Assembly: GCF_007667275.1 (NCBI RefSeq)
Contig: NZ_VDQT01000004.1
Span: 124,001-188,000 of the forward strand
Source of the DNA: Stenotrophomonas rhizophila
GTDB lineage: Bacteria > Pseudomonadota > Gammaproteobacteria > Xanthomonadales > Xanthomonadaceae
DNA: 64,000 nucleotides
Direction of reading: 5' to 3'
Each line of letters opens with the position of its first letter. Within the stretch, counting starts at the first letter, position 1. Made by a program: the position numbers and the translations under genes. This document shows positions 50,588-59,658 of the stretch, piece after piece. The notes below the pieces were generated by a model that was given only the letters and a program-made list of their open reading frames with translations, was not told the DNA's origin and ran no database searches.

Positions 50588-52746
50588 CGCGTGCCCTCCA
50601 GTGCGTCCAGGTAGCGCTGCGCCATCGGGTCCGGCGCGCTGCGACGTTCAAGCTGCGGCATGGGACGCAGCAGTGCGCGCCACAGCTGTGCACGCAGCGC
50701 GGTACGGCAGCGGGCACAGTCCGGGGCGAGGCGCAGCTCCTCGACCGCTGCCGCCAGGCTGAGCGGGTCGGCCAGGCGCGATTGATTGCGACCGAGCCAC
50801 TGGCCCACCGCGTCCAGATCCGGCGCGGCGCGGGTGTCGGCCAACTGCTGCCAGGCCGCGACGATGGCCGGGTCCGGCGTGTCCACGGCGATGAGGGTGG
50901 AGGTGCGGCTGCCGAGATCGCTGCGGTCGCCGCTCATGCGCCGGCTTTCGTCGATGGGCGGCAGCTCGGGACCGACCCGGGCCAGGTAGATGCGTTCGGC
51001 CTGCTGCACCTGTTTGATGAAATCCAGCGCCTTGTACGCGAACGGGAGCGCACGCTCGGGTCGGCCCTGGCGGAGCTCGCCTTCGGACGACCACATCTGG
51101 TCCAGCGCGGCCTTCAGGATGGCGCGGGTCTGCGGATCCAGCAGCGTGGCCGCCTCGGCATGGTCGTGGGTGTGGCCGTACTCGGAGAGCACATCGGTGG
51201 CGGCGCCGAACGTCGGCGCGCCGTCGGCCTTGGCGGGCGCATGGTCGTGGTCGTCGTGACCCGTCTGCGCAGCGGCAGTGTCGTGCTCGTGATCATGCTC
51301 GTCAGCATGACCGGCGGCAGGCACGTCGCTGGTGGGCAGGCTGTCGCTGGTCGGCGGTGGCGTCGCGCCGCCCTCGCTTTCCTCGCCCAGGAACTGTCCG
51401 TAGCGCAGGCGCAGGATGCGCTGGTCCACGCCGATCGCGTCGGAGCGCTTCATGAATTCGTCGGCAGGCAGCTGCCGGCGCAGTTTGATCAGCGCTTCGG
51501 CGTCGATGATGATCTGGCGCTGGCTGCGGAAGTACGCCGGCAGGGTTTTCTTGACCATGCCTTCGAGGTCCGCGCCGAGCACCTGCTCTTCGCTGGGCAG
51601 GCGCAGGATCAGGCTGGTGCTCTGTGCGGTCTGCGCAGTGGGCGTGCGGTTGTCGCGCACCTGCAGCTGCGCGATCACATCGTTGCCCGGCCCGGCGCCC
51701 AGTGCGGCCAGGTCCAGCGTGCGTGCGAAACGACGCTGCGTGGCCGGTCCGGTGCCGGCGAGGGTGATGCGCTGCTCGCGGAAGGTGATGTTCTCCCCGC
51801 TGCCTTGGGCCAGGGTCAGGTGCAGCTCGGCGTTGGCGGCGACCCCGAAATCATCGCTGGACTCGAACTGCAGCGTCCATTGGCGCTGGCCGGGGGTGCC
51901 CAGCACCAGGGTGCGATCCGGCGCGATCACCCGCACGGTCGGGGCACGGTCGGCGACCACATCCAGGCGGTAAAGCCTGGGCGCGCGCAAGGCAGGCTCG
52001 GTGACGATGCGATACAGCGTGGGGCGGGTGGCCTTCCACTGTGCCTCCCACAGCTCGCCCTCACGGTGCAGTGCAATGCGGGTGCCATCGTGCAGCTGAA
52101 GCGCTGCCTGCGTGGGCTGCGCGCTGAAACGCAGCGACCACTCCAGCGCGCTGCCCTGGACCACCTTCGCGTCCAGCGCGGTCTGGCTGCGCACGGCCTG
52201 GCCGGTATAGACCGGTGCCTGGATCTGCAGCCGCGACGACTGCAGGCTGGGCGGCTGCGCCACGCTGGCGGCAGGCGCCAGGGTGCCGGGAAGCACCGGC
52301 AACGAGGTGCCCGCTGCCGGCCAGCCCACGGCCAGCGCCGCCGCCAACAGCCCGCCACACCACGACGCGGCGAGCCAGCGTGCGGGCCAGGCGGCGCGCA
52401 GATCAGGTGGCGCCGCCTGCAGCGCTTCACGGATGCGCGCGTGCTGCCGCTGCTGCAGCGGATTGAGCGCGGTTGCATCGGCGAACAGCAGGTCGGCGCT
52501 GTCCTGCACGTTGGGGTGGGTATCCAGCCGACGCACCAGCCACTGTCGGTCGAGCCGCCGCGCGCGCCACGTCGCGGTGCCCGCGACGACCAGCAGGGTG
52601 GCCAGCAGCACCACTGACGCGATGTTGGTGCCGGCCAGTCGTGACGCGAGCGCAGTGAGCGCCAACGCAGGCGGCAGCAGCAGTAGCGCGGTGATCCACC
52701 ACTGCCGGCGCCGCGCGCCCTGCCATGCCGCGTGGACGCGGTTCAT
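50584..52746 (-). CDS. Large membrane protein (DUF4175-like) with a His-rich loop
   Basis: A 720-residue protein. Two or three helices near the N terminus (about 16-60 and 128-145) precede a long, probably periplasmic part with strand-rich sections (APVYTGQAVRSQTAL, DDFGVAANAELHLTL) as in DUF4175-type proteins. At about residues 480-530 lies a His/Asp-rich segment (HADEHDHEHD, GHDDHDH, GHTHDH). ATGA overlaps join it to both neighbours, so synthesis is coupled to the BatA-like protein upstream. Function inferred only from context: part of the MoxR machinery. Confidence 0.75.
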   Translation of the reverse strand: MNRVHAAWQGARRRQWWITALLLLPPALALTALASRLAGTNIASVVLLATLLVVAGTATWRARRLDRQWLVRRLDTHPNVQDSADLLFADATALNPLQQRQHARIREALQAAPPDLRAAWPARWLAASWCGGLLAAALAVGWPAAGTSLPVLPGTLAPAASVAQPPSLQSSRLQIQAPVYTGQAVRSQTALDAKVVQGSALEWSLRFSAQPTQAALQLHDGTRIALHREGELWEAQWKATRPTLYRIVTEPALRAPRLYRLDVVADRAPTVRVIAPDRTLVLGTPGQRQWTLQFESSDDFGVAANAELHLTLAQGSGENITFREQRITLAGTGPATQRRFARTLDLAALGAGPGNDVIAQLQVRDNRTPTAQTAQSTSLILRLPSEEQVLGADLEGMVKKTLPAYFRSQRQIIIDAEALIKLRRQLPADEFMKRSDAIGVDQRILRLRYGQFLGEESEGGATPPPTSDSLPTSDVPAAGHADEHDHEHDTAAAQTGHDDHDHAPAKADGAPTFGAATDVLSEYGHTHDHAEAATLLDPQTRAILKAALDQMWSSEGELRQGRPERALPFAYKALDFIKQVQQAERIYLARVGPELPPIDESRRMSGDRSDLGSRTSTLIAVDTPDPAIVAAWQQLADTRAAPDLDAVGQWLGRNQSRLADPLSLAAAVEELRLAPDCARCRTALRAQLWRALLRPMPQLERRSAPDPMAQRYLDALEGTR

Positions 52747-53846
52747 GCCCCCGCTCCGCGTCGCCTTGCGGTGGCCATCCAGCGTTCCAGCGCGAACAGC
52801 AGCACGACCAGCACCAGCAGCCAGTTGGCCAGATCGCGAGGTTGCTGCACGGGGGCGCTGGCGCCGGTCAAAGGTCGCTGCGACGCCGCCGGTGCCAGCT
52901 GCGGCGTCGACAGCGGCTGCAGCTGCTCGAGCAGGCGGCGCGGGAACGACGGGTCGCGCAGCATCGGCAGCGCATCGGGCGACAGCGGCGCAGTGAAGCG
53001 CAACACCTGGCCGCGGCCGAGTGCATGCCGCACCAGGGCAGTCTGGCCGCTGGCATCCCGCAGTACTGCCGTGCCATCGCCCTGCGCCACCTTGGCGGAG
53101 CGGGTTAACACCCGTCCACCGGCTGCTACCCAGTCGTGCCAGGCGGGCGGGAGCGGTGCATCGGCCAGCCACACGCCGAACTGCCCTTCTTCGGGTACCG
53201 CCCCGGCGGCGAGCGGTGCCCCCAGCGGCCGCCCACTCCATGCACGCTGCACGGCATCGAGAACGCGCAGTGCCGTCGCATCCTGGTCAGTACCGGCTAC
53301 GCGCAGCTGCGGCGCGTTGTCCTGCACCGCCGGGGCAACCGGGGCAGCGACCGGTCTCCATTGCACCGCACGCGACAACCGCGGCCGCTCGCCGTCGAGC
53401 CCTGGCATCGGATCGGGAACATAGACCGTCAACGCGGTGCCGGCCGGCAGCGTCTGGTCAAGCTCGCGCAGCAGGCTCGCCAGCGGCTGCGTGGCGACGG
53501 GTGCCGCGTCCTGCAGCGGCGGGAAGCCGGGTGCCAGCCAGTGCCCTTCGCTGCCCGCCGGCAGTGCAGGAACGCCCACCCCCGGCGCCACCACTACCCA
53601 CGGCGGCGTCTGGACCGGCGCGCCATGCAGCAACGGCCTGGCCAGCAGCAGCGCCAGCGCGGCCAGCAGCAGCAGCCGCACCAGCAGCAGCGGCCACTCA
53701 TCGAAACGGACCCGCTGGCGCGGGCGCGCCTTGGCGCGCAGCCAGCGCAGCGCCGCGAACTCCAGCGGTGCGTAGTGATGGCGGCGGGCCAGGTGGATCA
53801 GCAACGGCACCAGCAGCGACGCCAGCGCCAGCAGGCCCAGGCTCAT
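52743..53846 (-). CDS. BatA-like membrane protein (aerotolerance N-terminal domain)
   Basis: A 367-residue protein. The N terminus has the BatA hallmark PLLIHLARRHHYAPLEFAAL (a helix with a basic, conserved loop, then the second helix at about 52-70). The middle is a soluble domain without the vWA metal site (no DxSxS), and one helix ends the protein (about 340-357). BatA-like proteins work with MoxR and DUF58 proteins in envelope or aerotolerance functions. ATGA overlaps at both ends. Confidence 0.82.
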   Translation of the reverse strand: MSLGLLALASLLVPLLIHLARRHHYAPLEFAALRWLRAKARPRQRVRFDEWPLLLVRLLLLAALALLLARPLLHGAPVQTPPWVVVAPGVGVPALPAGSEGHWLAPGFPPLQDAAPVATQPLASLLRELDQTLPAGTALTVYVPDPMPGLDGERPRLSRAVQWRPVAAPVAPAVQDNAPQLRVAGTDQDATALRVLDAVQRAWSGRPLGAPLAAGAVPEEGQFGVWLADAPLPPAWHDWVAAGGRVLTRSAKVAQGDGTAVLRDASGQTALVRHALGRGQVLRFTAPLSPDALPMLRDPSFPRRLLEQLQPLSTPQLAPAASQRPLTGASAPVQQPRDLANWLLVLVVLLFALERWMATARRRGAGA

Positions 53847-54733
53847 CGCGCGTCCCCGGCCAACACCCGCAGCGGTGCATCCAGTGGCTGGTCGGTATGG
53901 GTCACCACGTGGGCCACGCCGCCGCGCTGCAGCCGTGCCTGCAGCACGCGCTGCGCCTCGGCGAAACGGGCCAGGTAGTCATCACGGATGGCGCGGCCAT
54001 CGCCCAGCAGTTCCTCGCCGGTTTCCGGGTCGCGGAAACGGTGGCCGTCGATGAAGGGAAAGTCGCGTTCATCGGCAGTCAGGACCTGCAGCTGTACTAC
54101 GTCGCGGCGTGCGGCGGCCAGCCGTTCCAGCAACACCGTGCCGGCTTCGTCGAAGCCATCGCCGAGCGCCAGCAGCATGTCGTTGGCCTGCACCCGCTCC
54201 CAGACCGGGCGCAGCGCCTCCGCCGCCGGCCACGCACCGCTGGCGCGCAAGCGGTGCAGCAGCAGGTGGATGCGGTCGCGCTGGCGCGCGCCGCTGCCGG
54301 CGGGAACCAGCTGCACGCCTTCGCCGGTGATGGCTACCAGGCCGAAGCGGTCGCCCTGCTGCAAGGCCAATTCCACGATACAGGCCGCGGTGGCGCAGAT
54401 ATGGTCCAGCCGCGAACGCCCTGGTTGTGCAAGGTCGTGCTGGCGCGCGGACGCCGTTGCATCGACCAGCGTCCAGATCGTCACCGGGCTTTCACGTTCG
54501 GATTCGCGCACGAAGAAGCGGTCCGACCGCGCGTACAGCTTCCAGTCGATCTGGCGCAGCTCGTCGCCTGGCTCGTAAGCACGGTACTGCGCGAACTCAA
54601 GCCCGGCGCCGCGGCTGCGGCTGGCATGCTGGCCGATCCCCTGCGCACCGATCGCACGCCGTGGCAATAGCCGCAGCGCCTTCAGGCGGCTGCGGACATC
54701 GGCAGGAATGGCGATCGGGGCGTGCGGGCTCAC
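53843..54733 (-). CDS. DUF58 protein
   Basis: A 296-residue cytoplasmic protein with the DUF58 core FAQYRAYEPGDELRQIDWKLYARSDRFFV and a vWA-like strand VTIWTLVDATASARQ following. DUF58 proteins are nearly always encoded next to moxR, as here (7-base gap), and are thought to be acted on by the MoxR ATPase. The vWA DxSxS site reads DATAS, a slight change in the second position. Confidence 0.9.
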   Translation of the reverse strand: MSPHAPIAIPADVRSRLKALRLLPRRAIGAQGIGQHASRSRGAGLEFAQYRAYEPGDELRQIDWKLYARSDRFFVRESERESPVTIWTLVDATASARQHDLAQPGRSRLDHICATAACIVELALQQGDRFGLVAITGEGVQLVPAGSGARQRDRIHLLLHRLRASGAWPAAEALRPVWERVQANDMLLALGDGFDEAGTVLLERLAAARRDVVQLQVLTADERDFPFIDGHRFRDPETGEELLGDGRAIRDDYLARFAEAQRVLQARLQRGGVAHVVTHTDQPLDAPLRVLAGDAR

Positions 54734-54740
54734 GGCGGGC

Positions 54741-55727
54741 TCAGGCGGGGAAAGGCACGGCCTGCAGCAGTGCGGCGATCACATCGTCGGCGCCCTTCTG
54801 CTCGGCTTCGGCGGCGAACGAGAGCAGCAGGCGATGGCGCATCACCGGCGCGATCAGCGCCTGCACGTCCTCGCGGGTGGCGGCGAAGCGACCCTGCAGC
54901 AGCGCGCGCGCCTTGGCGGCCAGCACCAGCGACTGCCCGGCGCGGGGGCCGGCGCCCCACTTGATCCAGTGGTTGACCGCATCCGGTGCACCGGCACCCG
55001 GACGGCTGGCGCGGACCAGGCGGGTGATCCAGGTCAGTACGTCATCGCTGACATGCACCTGGCGCACGGCCGCCTGCAGCGCCAGCACATCGTCGGCGTG
55101 CATCACCTTCGGCACCGCGCCAGCATTGCTGCCGGTGGTCTGTACCAGGATGTCGCGCTCTTCCTGCTCGGTGGGGTAATCCACCCGCACGTGCAGCAGG
55201 AAGCGGTCCAGCTGCGCCTCGGGCAGCGGGTAGGTGCCGGCCTGTTCGATCGGGTTCTGGGTGGCCAGCACGAAGAACGGCGCTGGCAGCGGGTAAGTGG
55301 TACCGGCGTAGCTGACGGTGCGCTCCTGCATGGCTTCCAGCAGCGCGGCCTGGGTCTTGGGCGGCGTACGGTTGAGCTCGTCCGCCAGCAGCAGGTGGGT
55401 GAAGATCGGGCCCTGCTGGAAGCGGAAATGGCGGTGGCCGGTGCCGTGGTCTTCCTCGAGCAGTTCGGTGCCCAGGATGTCGCTCGGCATCAGGTCGGGC
55501 GTGAACTGCACGCGCCGGAACTGCAGCTCCAGCGCCTGCCCCAGCGAGCGCACCAGCAGGGTCTTGCCGAGGCCCGGCGCGCCTTCCAGCAGCACATGGC
55601 CGCCGGCCAGCAGGCCGATCAGCAACTGCTCCACCACCTCATTCTGGCCGACCACCGCCTTGCCCAGCGCATCGCGCAGGGGCTGCAGTTTGGCAAGAAG
55701 GTCATCAACAGGGCTTTCGTTTTGCAT
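54741..55727 (-). CDS. MoxR-family AAA ATPase
   Basis: A 328-residue AAA+ protein: Walker A GAPGLGKT at about residue 44, Walker B LLADELNR, sensor 1 [22 protein letters not shown] and the lid domain with sensor 2. MoxR ATPases remodel or mature partner proteins, often with vWA or DUF58 partners and often with metal insertion. All catalytic residues are in place. It lies between the DUF4159 gene and the DUF58 gene. Confidence 0.93.
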   Translation of the reverse strand: MQNESPVDDLLAKLQPLRDALGKAVVGQNEVVEQLLIGLLAGGHVLLEGAPGLGKTLLVRSLGQALELQFRRVQFTPDLMPSDILGTELLEEDHGTGHRHFRFQQGPIFTHLLLADELNRTPPKTQAALLEAMQERTVSYAGTTYPLPAPFFVLATQNPIEQAGTYPLPEAQLDRFLLHVRVDYPTEQEERDILVQTTGSNAGAVPKVMHADDVLALQAAVRQVHVSDDVLTWITRLVRASRPGAGAPDAVNHWIKWGAGPRAGQSLVLAAKARALLQGRFAATREDVQALIAPVMRHRLLLSFAAEAEQKGADDVIAALLQAVPFPA

Positions 55728-55749
55728 GGCACGCTCGCAGAAAGAGGGC

Positions 55750-55772
55750 GTAGAGCCACGCCCTGCGTGGCT
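55750..55772 (+). repeat. SMAG-type GTAG hairpin repeat
   Basis: GTAG-AGCCACGC-CCT-GCGTGGCT between the DUF4159 and moxR genes, within the nine-gene unit. Confidence 0.75.
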
Positions 55773-55792
55773 GCACGGAAAAACAAAGAGAA

Positions 55793-56494
55793 TCAGTTAT
55801 TCAACGCATACATCACGATGTTCACCCCGAACCGGGTGTTGTCCTCGGCCAGGAAGCGCTTGTTGCGCCAGTCGTAATCCCACTCGCAACCGTAATCCTT
55901 GTTGCTGTAAAGCACGCCCAGCCGACCATCGACCTTGATCCCCTTCAGGTAATCGTGCACGAGGTCATCGCCCCAGCCGTTGAGCTCGAAGCCGGTGGCC
56001 GGTGGCCCGTCCGGGAACTTGAAAAAGCTTCGATACAGCGCATGCGTGTTGGGCAGCTTCTTCAGCGCGGCCGGCCCGAACAGCCTGGCCATCTGCGCTT
56101 CGAACGACTTGGCGAACAGCCCGTCGATGTCGTGGTTGCAGTCATCCACGAACACGAACCCGCCGTTGCGCACGTAGCGCACGAAGTTCTGCCGCTCGGC
56201 GGCGTTGAACTCCACCAGCTTGTGCCCGGCCAGGTAACAGAACGGTGCTTCCAGCATGCGTGGATCGGAGAGCGCCACCACATGTTCGGTCGGATCGACC
56301 CGCAGCGTGGTGTAGTCGATCAGCGAGGTGATCAGGTTGGACGGCATGCGCGCGTCCACGTCCCAGTCGCCCGAGTCGTACTTGAGGCGGGTGAACCAGA
56401 AGTCGTAACGCCCCGCCTGCGCGCGGGCGAACGAGGGCAGGGCCGCCAGGGCGGCGCCGCCGAGCATCAGCCGCAGGAACTGCGCGCGGTTCAT
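55793..56494 (-). CDS. DUF4159 protein, exported
   Basis: A 233-residue protein with a signal sequence (residues 1-25: NRAQFLRLMLGGAALAALPSFARA; the FLRL core recalls Tat but only one arginine precedes it). The mature part reads as DUF4159, including FTRLKYDSGDWDVD, ALSDPRMLEAPFCYLAGH and GGFVFVDDCNHDI, the class I glutamine-amidotransferase-like fold common in MoxR loci. Function not known. It lies 43 bases after the TldE-like gene. Confidence 0.82.
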   Translation of the reverse strand: MNRAQFLRLMLGGAALAALPSFARAQAGRYDFWFTRLKYDSGDWDVDARMPSNLITSLIDYTTLRVDPTEHVVALSDPRMLEAPFCYLAGHKLVEFNAAERQNFVRYVRNGGFVFVDDCNHDIDGLFAKSFEAQMARLFGPAALKKLPNTHALYRSFFKFPDGPPATGFELNGWGDDLVHDYLKGIKVDGRLGVLYSNKDYGCEWDYDWRNKRFLAEDNTRFGVNIVMYALNN

Positions 56495-56537
56495 CGCCGC
56501 GCGCGGTCCCCACAGCGTCCGCGGATACCACCCTCCA

Positions 56538-57872
56538 TCAGACCGCGTCGGACAGCGAGGTGAAGGTGAAATCGCGCAGCTTCATCGGCGGGATCATCAT
56601 CACGAAGCTGGATTCGTCACCGGCCACGCGCACCGGCTTGCCCAGTTCTTCGATGTTGTTGAGCATGATCACCGGCGACTCGTTGAAGCGGAAGTTCTTC
56701 ACCGGGTACTTGATCTGGCCGTTTTCGATGTAGAACGTGCCGTCGCGGGTCAGGCCGGTGAGCAGCACGGTCTGCGGGTCGACCATGCGGATGTACCAGG
56801 TACGGGTGACCAGGATGCCCTTCTGGGTGCCGCGCACGAGATCGGCCGTGCTCTTGTCACCCCCGCTCATCAGCAGGTTGCCCGGGCTGGCGTTGGCGGT
56901 CTTGCCCTGCTTCTGCGCCCAGAAGCGCGAATAGTCCAGGTTGGCGACCTTGCCGTTCTCGATGATGGCCAGCTTGTTGCGCGGCAGGCCCTGCTGGTCC
57001 CACGGCAGCACCGGCGCCTCCGGGTGCCACGGGTCGGCGTACATGTTCACGCGCGGGTCGTAGACCTGCTCGCCCAGCTTGTTGCCGCCACCCTTCTTGG
57101 ACAGGAAGCTGCGGCCTTCATCGGCCGATCGCGCGTCGAAGAAGTTCATCATGAAGCTGATCAGGCCGGCAGCGGCGGCCGGTTCCAGGATCACCGTGTA
57201 CTTGCCCGGCTCCAGCGCCTTGGCTTCGGACGACTCGGTCGCCTTGCGCATGGCGATGCGCACGTCCTGGTCGGCCTTGAAGGCGGCGGCGTCCTTGAGG
57301 TTGCGGCCGACCCAGCCCGAACCACGGCCGTCTTCGGTGCGCACCGTGCAGGTGTAGTCGAAGTTGGTGGTGCGCTGGTAGCCGAAGTTGCCCTTGCTGT
57401 TGGCCGTGGCGGAGAAGCCCTGGCCGTCCTCTAGGAAACCGGCGGCGATCAGGCCGTTGCCACGGCAAGGCGCGATCGAATCGGCGGCCACCTTGGCGCG
57501 GAACGCCGGGTCGATGGCGGCGGTGGATTCGCTGAAGGTCGGGCTGGCGGTGTAGGTCTGCTTGCCGATGGCCGGCATGAACTCCGGGTTCTCCGGGGCC
57601 AGACGGGCCAGGTCTTCGGCGCGGCGGACCACGCGTTCCAGCGCGGCATCGTCGAATTCGTTGATCGAGGCGGTGCCGGTGCGCTTGCCGAAGGACACGG
57701 TGACGGCCAGTTCGGTGTTGTCCACGATGCCGCTGGTGGACACGTTGTTGAGCGCGAAACGGATGTTGCCGTTGATCGAGCCGGCCAGCACGGCGGTGGT
57801 CTCATCGGCCTTGGACAGCGCGATGACCTTGTCGAGGATGGCCTTGGCCTGCGCTTCGGTGAAGATACTCAT
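56538..57872 (-). CDS. TldE/PmbA-type partner protein
   Basis: A 444-residue protein of the TldD/PmbA family without a signal peptide and without HExxxH, so it corresponds to the non-catalytic TldE/PmbA half of the heterodimer. Marks include GVSGNIR-like INGNIRFALNN at the start and, near the end, TWYIRMVDPQTVLLTGLTRDGTFYIENG, a family block. In E. coli TldD and TldE together cleave unfolded peptides such as microcin B17 precursor. It lies 21 bases after a Tat-signal TldD gene and so may form a complex with it. Confidence 0.85.
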   Translation of the reverse strand: MSIFTEAQAKAILDKVIALSKADETTAVLAGSINGNIRFALNNVSTSGIVDNTELAVTVSFGKRTGTASINEFDDAALERVVRRAEDLARLAPENPEFMPAIGKQTYTASPTFSESTAAIDPAFRAKVAADSIAPCRGNGLIAAGFLEDGQGFSATANSKGNFGYQRTTNFDYTCTVRTEDGRGSGWVGRNLKDAAAFKADQDVRIAMRKATESSEAKALEPGKYTVILEPAAAAGLISFMMNFFDARSADEGRSFLSKKGGGNKLGEQVYDPRVNMYADPWHPEAPVLPWDQQGLPRNKLAIIENGKVANLDYSRFWAQKQGKTANASPGNLLMSGGDKSTADLVRGTQKGILVTRTWYIRMVDPQTVLLTGLTRDGTFYIENGQIKYPVKNFRFNESPVIMLNNIEELGKPVRVAGDESSFVMMIPPMKLRDFTFTSLSDAV

Positions 57873-57893
57873 GGAATAAGGGCTCCTGACCGG

Positions 57894-59528
57894 TCAGCCG
57901 AGGCTGCGCGCGGTGTTGATGACGTTGATGCCGTTGAAGCGCGCGGTGGACGAACCGTGCGAGACCGCCGAGACCTGGCCCGGCTGGCCCTTGCCGTCGA
58001 AGAACGAGCCGCCGAGGCGGTAGTCGCGTTCGTCGGCCACGGCGCTGCAGGCGTTCCAGAACTCCGGGGTACGGATCTGGTACGCCACGTCCTCGAGCAT
58101 GCGGGTGATCTGGCCGTTCTTGATTTCGTAGAACAGCTGGCCGCCGAACTGCGCGTTGTAGCGCTGCTGGTCGATCGAGAACGAACCGTCGCCGATGATG
58201 TAGATGCCGTTCTCGACGTCCTTGATCAGGTCGGACACGCTCAGCGGGGTCTTGCCCGGTGCCATCGACACATTGGCCATGCGCTGGAACTGCACACTGG
58301 ACCAGGAATCGGCATAGCAGCAGCCGTCCGACTCGGTCTTGCCCAGGATGTGGGCCTGGTCGCGGATGGTCTGGTAATCCACCAGCTTGCCCTTGCTGAT
58401 CAGGTCCCAGCGCTTGGTCTTGACGCCTTCATCGTCGTAGGCCACCGCGCCGAGGCTGCCCGGCTGGGTCTTGTCGGCAAAGATGTCGACCAGGTCGCTG
58501 CCGTACTGGAAGCGCTGCTCGCGCTTGTCCAGGGTAGCGAAGCTGGTGCCGGCGTAGTTGGCTTCGTAGCCGAGCACGCGGTCCAGTTCCAGCGGATGGC
58601 CGACCGATTCGTGGATGGTCAGCCAGGTGTGCGACGGGTCCAGCACCAGGTCGTACTTGCCCGGCTTCACCGACGGCGCCTTCAGCTTTTCCTGCGCCTG
58701 CTTGGCTGCCGCGATGGCGTCTTCCTTCATGTCATAGGAAGACCCGTAGTTGACCACGCCGTTGGGGGTGAGCACCTTGCCCGCCGCAGCGCCGTCCAGG
58801 TATTCGTAGCCCATGCCCATCGGCGCGGACAGGCCTTCGCGGGTGCGGAACTTGCCGCTGGCCTTGTCGATGGCGGTGACCGTCATCGGCGCCCAGATGC
58901 GGTGCACGTCCTGGTCGATGTAGGAACCATCGGTGGAGGCGAAGTACTTCTGTTCGTTGACCAGGAACAGCATCGAGTTGACGAAGCTGGCCCCGGCGCC
59001 CATGGCGGCGGCATTGACGTCCAGCAGCAGATCGACCTTTTCCTTGATCGGCACTTCCATCGCGTTCTTGCGGATCGGCGTCTTCCAGCTCACCTCGCCC
59101 ACGCCTGGCGCGGCGGCCAGCTGCACCTTGGCGGTCTGCACGCCGGCATTGGCCTTGGCGATGGCCACCGCCTGCTGGGCAGCGCGCGCCACGTCGGTCG
59201 GGTTGAGCTGGTTGGTGGCGGCAAAGCCCCAGGCGCCATTGACGATAACGCGGATGCCCACGCCGGTGGACTCGGTGTTCACCACGTTCTGCACCTTGTC
59301 TTCGCGGGTGATCACGAACTGGCGCAGGTAACGGCCGATGCGCACATCGGAGTAAGTGGCGCCGCCCTGGCGGGCCGCCGCCAGGGCAGCGTCAGCCAGG
59401 CGCTTCTTCAGCGCCGGATCCAGCGTGGTCTGCAGCTGCTCGGCGGCGATCGCCTTGCCGAAGAACGACGGCACGATCAGGCCGCCAGCAGTAAGCCCGG
59501 TCAGGGCAAGGAAGTCACGTCTTTGCAA
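57894..59528 (-). CDS. TldD-type metallopeptidase with a Tat signal (paralogue 1)
   Basis: A 544-residue protein. The N terminus QRRDFLALTGLTAGGLIVPSF is a twin-arginine signal; canonical TldD is cytoplasmic. The zinc motif HExxxH is HESVGH at 306-311 in TIHESVGHPLELDRVLG, followed by the conserved LGYEANYAGTSFA. It would be exported folded with its metal. It is closely similar to the neighbouring paralogue through the whole length (for example KTPIRKNAM and GMGYE). Confidence 0.9.
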   Translation of the reverse strand: MQRRDFLALTGLTAGGLIVPSFFGKAIAAEQLQTTLDPALKKRLADAALAAARQGGATYSDVRIGRYLRQFVITREDKVQNVVNTESTGVGIRVIVNGAWGFAATNQLNPTDVARAAQQAVAIAKANAGVQTAKVQLAAAPGVGEVSWKTPIRKNAMEVPIKEKVDLLLDVNAAAMGAGASFVNSMLFLVNEQKYFASTDGSYIDQDVHRIWAPMTVTAIDKASGKFRTREGLSAPMGMGYEYLDGAAAGKVLTPNGVVNYGSSYDMKEDAIAAAKQAQEKLKAPSVKPGKYDLVLDPSHTWLTIHESVGHPLELDRVLGYEANYAGTSFATLDKREQRFQYGSDLVDIFADKTQPGSLGAVAYDDEGVKTKRWDLISKGKLVDYQTIRDQAHILGKTESDGCCYADSWSSVQFQRMANVSMAPGKTPLSVSDLIKDVENGIYIIGDGSFSIDQQRYNAQFGGQLFYEIKNGQITRMLEDVAYQIRTPEFWNACSAVADERDYRLGGSFFDGKGQPGQVSAVSHGSSTARFNGINVINTARSLG

Positions 59529-59658
59529 GGCAGCTCTCCACGTCGGTGTGGGGGTGGCAGGAACAAGGCGGGATCAGCGGTACGGCAACAGCGGTGGATC
59601 GATTCTTGCGGGCGCGGCGGTCCAACGGTAGTGACGTTTGGCACGGTGGCCGGGCCTC

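Noticed and set aside
52743..53846. Full BatA/BatB von Willebrand protein
   Set aside because: Only the N-terminal aerotolerance-type helix region is recognisable; the metal-binding DxSxS of a vWA domain is missing.
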